In this document: positions 62,813-64,000 of the stretch, one piece after another | Position numbering within the stretch: position 1 is the stretch's first letter | Layout of the letters: each line of letters opens with the position of its first letter | Assembly (NCBI GenBank): GCA_027452245.1 | Contig: DAIDGW010000182.1 | Coordinates: forward strand, 1 to 64,000 | Reading direction: 5' to 3' | DNA length: 64,000 nucleotides | Origin: Acidobacteriaceae bacterium | Lineage (GTDB): Bacteria; Acidobacteriota; Terriglobia; Terriglobales; Acidobacteriaceae | Notes under the pieces: model-generated | Told to the model about the DNA's origin: nothing | Database searches by the model: none | What the model saw: the letters and a program-made list of their open reading frames with translations, nothing else | Made by a program: the position numbers and the translations under genes

Positions 62813-64000
62813 CTACCAGATCAACTTCAAGGCAAATTGAATCTGCCGCGCAGTTGTCGCCGTGCTCGTAATTACTCCTGCCGTGCCGGAGGTCTTTGTG
62901 CCGGAACTTGAAGAGGTAAATGTAATCAGATTGGGCGTATTGAAATTTGCCCGGTCCAGCAGGTTGAAAATCTCGGCGCGAAATTGCAGCGCCAGCCGCT
63001 CGTGCAAGGTCGTTGTCTTAAATGCCGAGAAGTCCCACGTGGCCAGTCCCGGCCCGATCAGCGTATCTCGCCCTAAATTTCCATAGAACCCGCTGTTGGC
63101 CGGCGGAGCCAAAAACGCTGCCGGATTGAACCACTGCGCAGGTTTGCCCAGAATCACGCGTCCGGTGAAATCCGGATTGATGAACGGCCGCACCGGATTT
63201 CTCGTGTCCCCGTTGTTCGAAGGGTTATAGCTGAGCTGGGGCGTGAAGGGAAATCCGGATTGCATGGTCACGATGCTATTCACCGACCAGCCGCTGGCGA
63301 GAGTATTGCTCCATCCTTCCAGGCCGTTGCCAATCGCCTGCCCTCTTCCGAACGGCAGCAGGTAAACCGCGTTGAGCACGCCGGCATTGCGCACGTCATA
63401 GGTAGCCAACCCGTAATCCGCGCGCAGATTGAAAGGATTCGACACCGTTCCCGGAGCATTCGGCGCAGCCGTGGAATTCAACGTATCGCCATCATCCAGA
63501 GATTTCGACCACGTGTACACGCCGCGCAACGAAAGACCGTGGCTGAATCGATGATTCGCATCCACCTGTAACGCGTTGTAGTTGCTTGTACCCTCGGAGA
63601 ACCACGTCCACGTGTTTACAAGAGTAGGGTTCGCCCGCACATCGGTTGGAACATAGTAGGTCCCCGCCGGCACCGGGCTGCCGGCCAGCGGTGCGGGAAA
63701 ATTCGCCGGATACGTCGCCGGACATGGCGACGCCGGGCAGATGACTGGAGTCGGTTCATTCGCGTCGACCCCAATCAGTTCGTGATAGCCGTGGCTTCCC
63801 ACATAGCCAATGGTCAGCGAAGTGTCGGGCGTGATTTCCTGCTCGACCCGCAGCGACCACGAAATCAACGTGGGCGTATTCATGTTTGGCTGAACTCCTC
63901 CGGGATTTATCTTGGCGCCGGTCGGAGGAGGCACCAGAGGATCGATGGGCAGCGACGAAACCGGAAACAGCTTCGTCGCGCTGCCTACGCTGTAAGTCGG
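62813..64000 (-). CDS. TonB-dependent receptor, Oar-like (C-terminal part; 5' end beyond the window)
   Basis: 395 residues visible, in frame up to base 64000 with no stop, so the N-terminus (signal peptide, carboxypeptidase-regulatory-like and plug domains) lies outside. Beta-barrel pattern of alternating strands and the acidobacterial Oar-like markers: GYVGSHGYHELIG, NYNALQVDANHRFSHGLSLR, GVYTWSKSLDD, LQFRAEIFNLLDRANFNTPN and the terminal FALKLIW, whose final aromatic residue fits outer-membrane beta-barrels. Ligand unknown; these families are large in Terriglobia and often linked to polysaccharide use. Confidence 0.85.
   Translation of the reverse strand, partial: PTYSVGSATKLFPVSSLPIDPLVPPPTGAKINPGGVQPNMNTPTLISWSLRVEQEITPDTSLTIGYVGSHGYHELIGVDANEPTPVICPASPCPATYPANFPAPLAGSPVPAGTYYVPTDVRANPTLVNTWTWFSEGTSNYNALQVDANHRFSHGLSLRGVYTWSKSLDDGDTLNSTAAPNAPGTVSNPFNLRADYGLATYDVRNAGVLNAVYLLPFGRGQAIGNGLEGWSNTLASGWSVNSIVTMQSGFPFTPQLSYNPSNNGDTRNPVRPFINPDFTGRVILGKPAQWFNPAAFLAPPANSGFYGNLGRDTLIGPGLATWDFSAFKTTTLHERLALQFRAEIFNLLDRANFNTPNLITFTSSSSGTKTSGTAGVITSTATTARQIQFALKLIW

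Noticed and set aside
1-64000. tRNA, rRNA, CRISPR arrays, insertion sequences, prophage genes
   Set aside because: No cloverleaf-type T-loop contexts, no repeat-spacer arrays, and no transposase or integrase motifs were seen by reading.

Overview
The window looks like a chromosomal segment of a soil-type Acidobacteriota, class Terriglobia (Koribacter/Sulfotelmatobacter-like). This is inferred from family content: a Ser/Thr kinase fused to a TolB-like propeller, an Oar-like TonB-dependent receptor ending in FALKLIW, long secreted TPR and beta-propeller proteins, and a palindromic 'ggggctttagcccc' repeat of the kind I associate with these genomes. No rRNA, tRNA, CRISPR array, insertion sequence or prophage was seen. 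Both edges cut genes: a GH1 glycosidase at the left and a TonB-dependent receptor at the right.

Layout. 1-12 kb is mostly housekeeping: partial GH1 glycosidase, a secreted low-complexity protein, peroxiredoxin Bcp, 3-methyladenine DNA glycosylase, PrmC, PurF and PurL (PurL carries an in-frame palindromic insertion), a secreted beta-propeller protein and a membrane diguanylate cyclase. 12.2-37.1 kb is one large co-directional flagellar locus. It opens with five regulators: an OmpR-type regulator, a degenerate kinase, a sigma-54 activator without HTH, a cytoplasmic histidine kinase and a full sigma-54 response regulator. It then runs flgB-flgC-fliE-fliF-fliG-fliH-fliI-fliJ-fliK-flgD-flgE / fliN-fliO-fliP-fliQ-fliR-flhB-flhA / fliA-fliM-fliY-like and ends with an orphan MshEN-type (c-di-GMP-binding) protein and a hairpin terminator. 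Many start/stop codons overlap (ATGA, GTGA), so translation is coupled. Two good sigma-54 (-24/-12) promoter matches sit inside the locus, before the histidine kinase and before fliN, fitting control by the local activators. Filament, rod, stator, FlhF/FlhG and chemotaxis genes are absent and must lie elsewhere.

37-64 kb returns to mixed housekeeping: an OmpA-like protein, M20 peptidase, dGTPase-like HD hydrolase, TPR protein, PurH, a small conserved hypothetical, an XRE regulator, dienelactone hydrolase, GNAT, FabG-type reductase, a DUF2071-like protein, a tandem ThyX-like protein, RecA, CoaD, a PLP aminotransferase, a GDP-mannose gene set (manA-manC-phosphomannomutase), an M48 peptidase, KdsB, a Ser/Thr kinase and the partial TonB receptor.

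The most notable points are the in-frame palindromic element in purL, and a possible c-di-GMP circuit around the flagellar locus (diguanylate cyclase on one side, MshEN-type protein at the end). Others are a degenerate kinase and a pseudo-receiver activator upstream of the true two-component pair, an NPTQ instead of NPTH cleavage motif in FlhB, and a two-domain ThyX-like protein.
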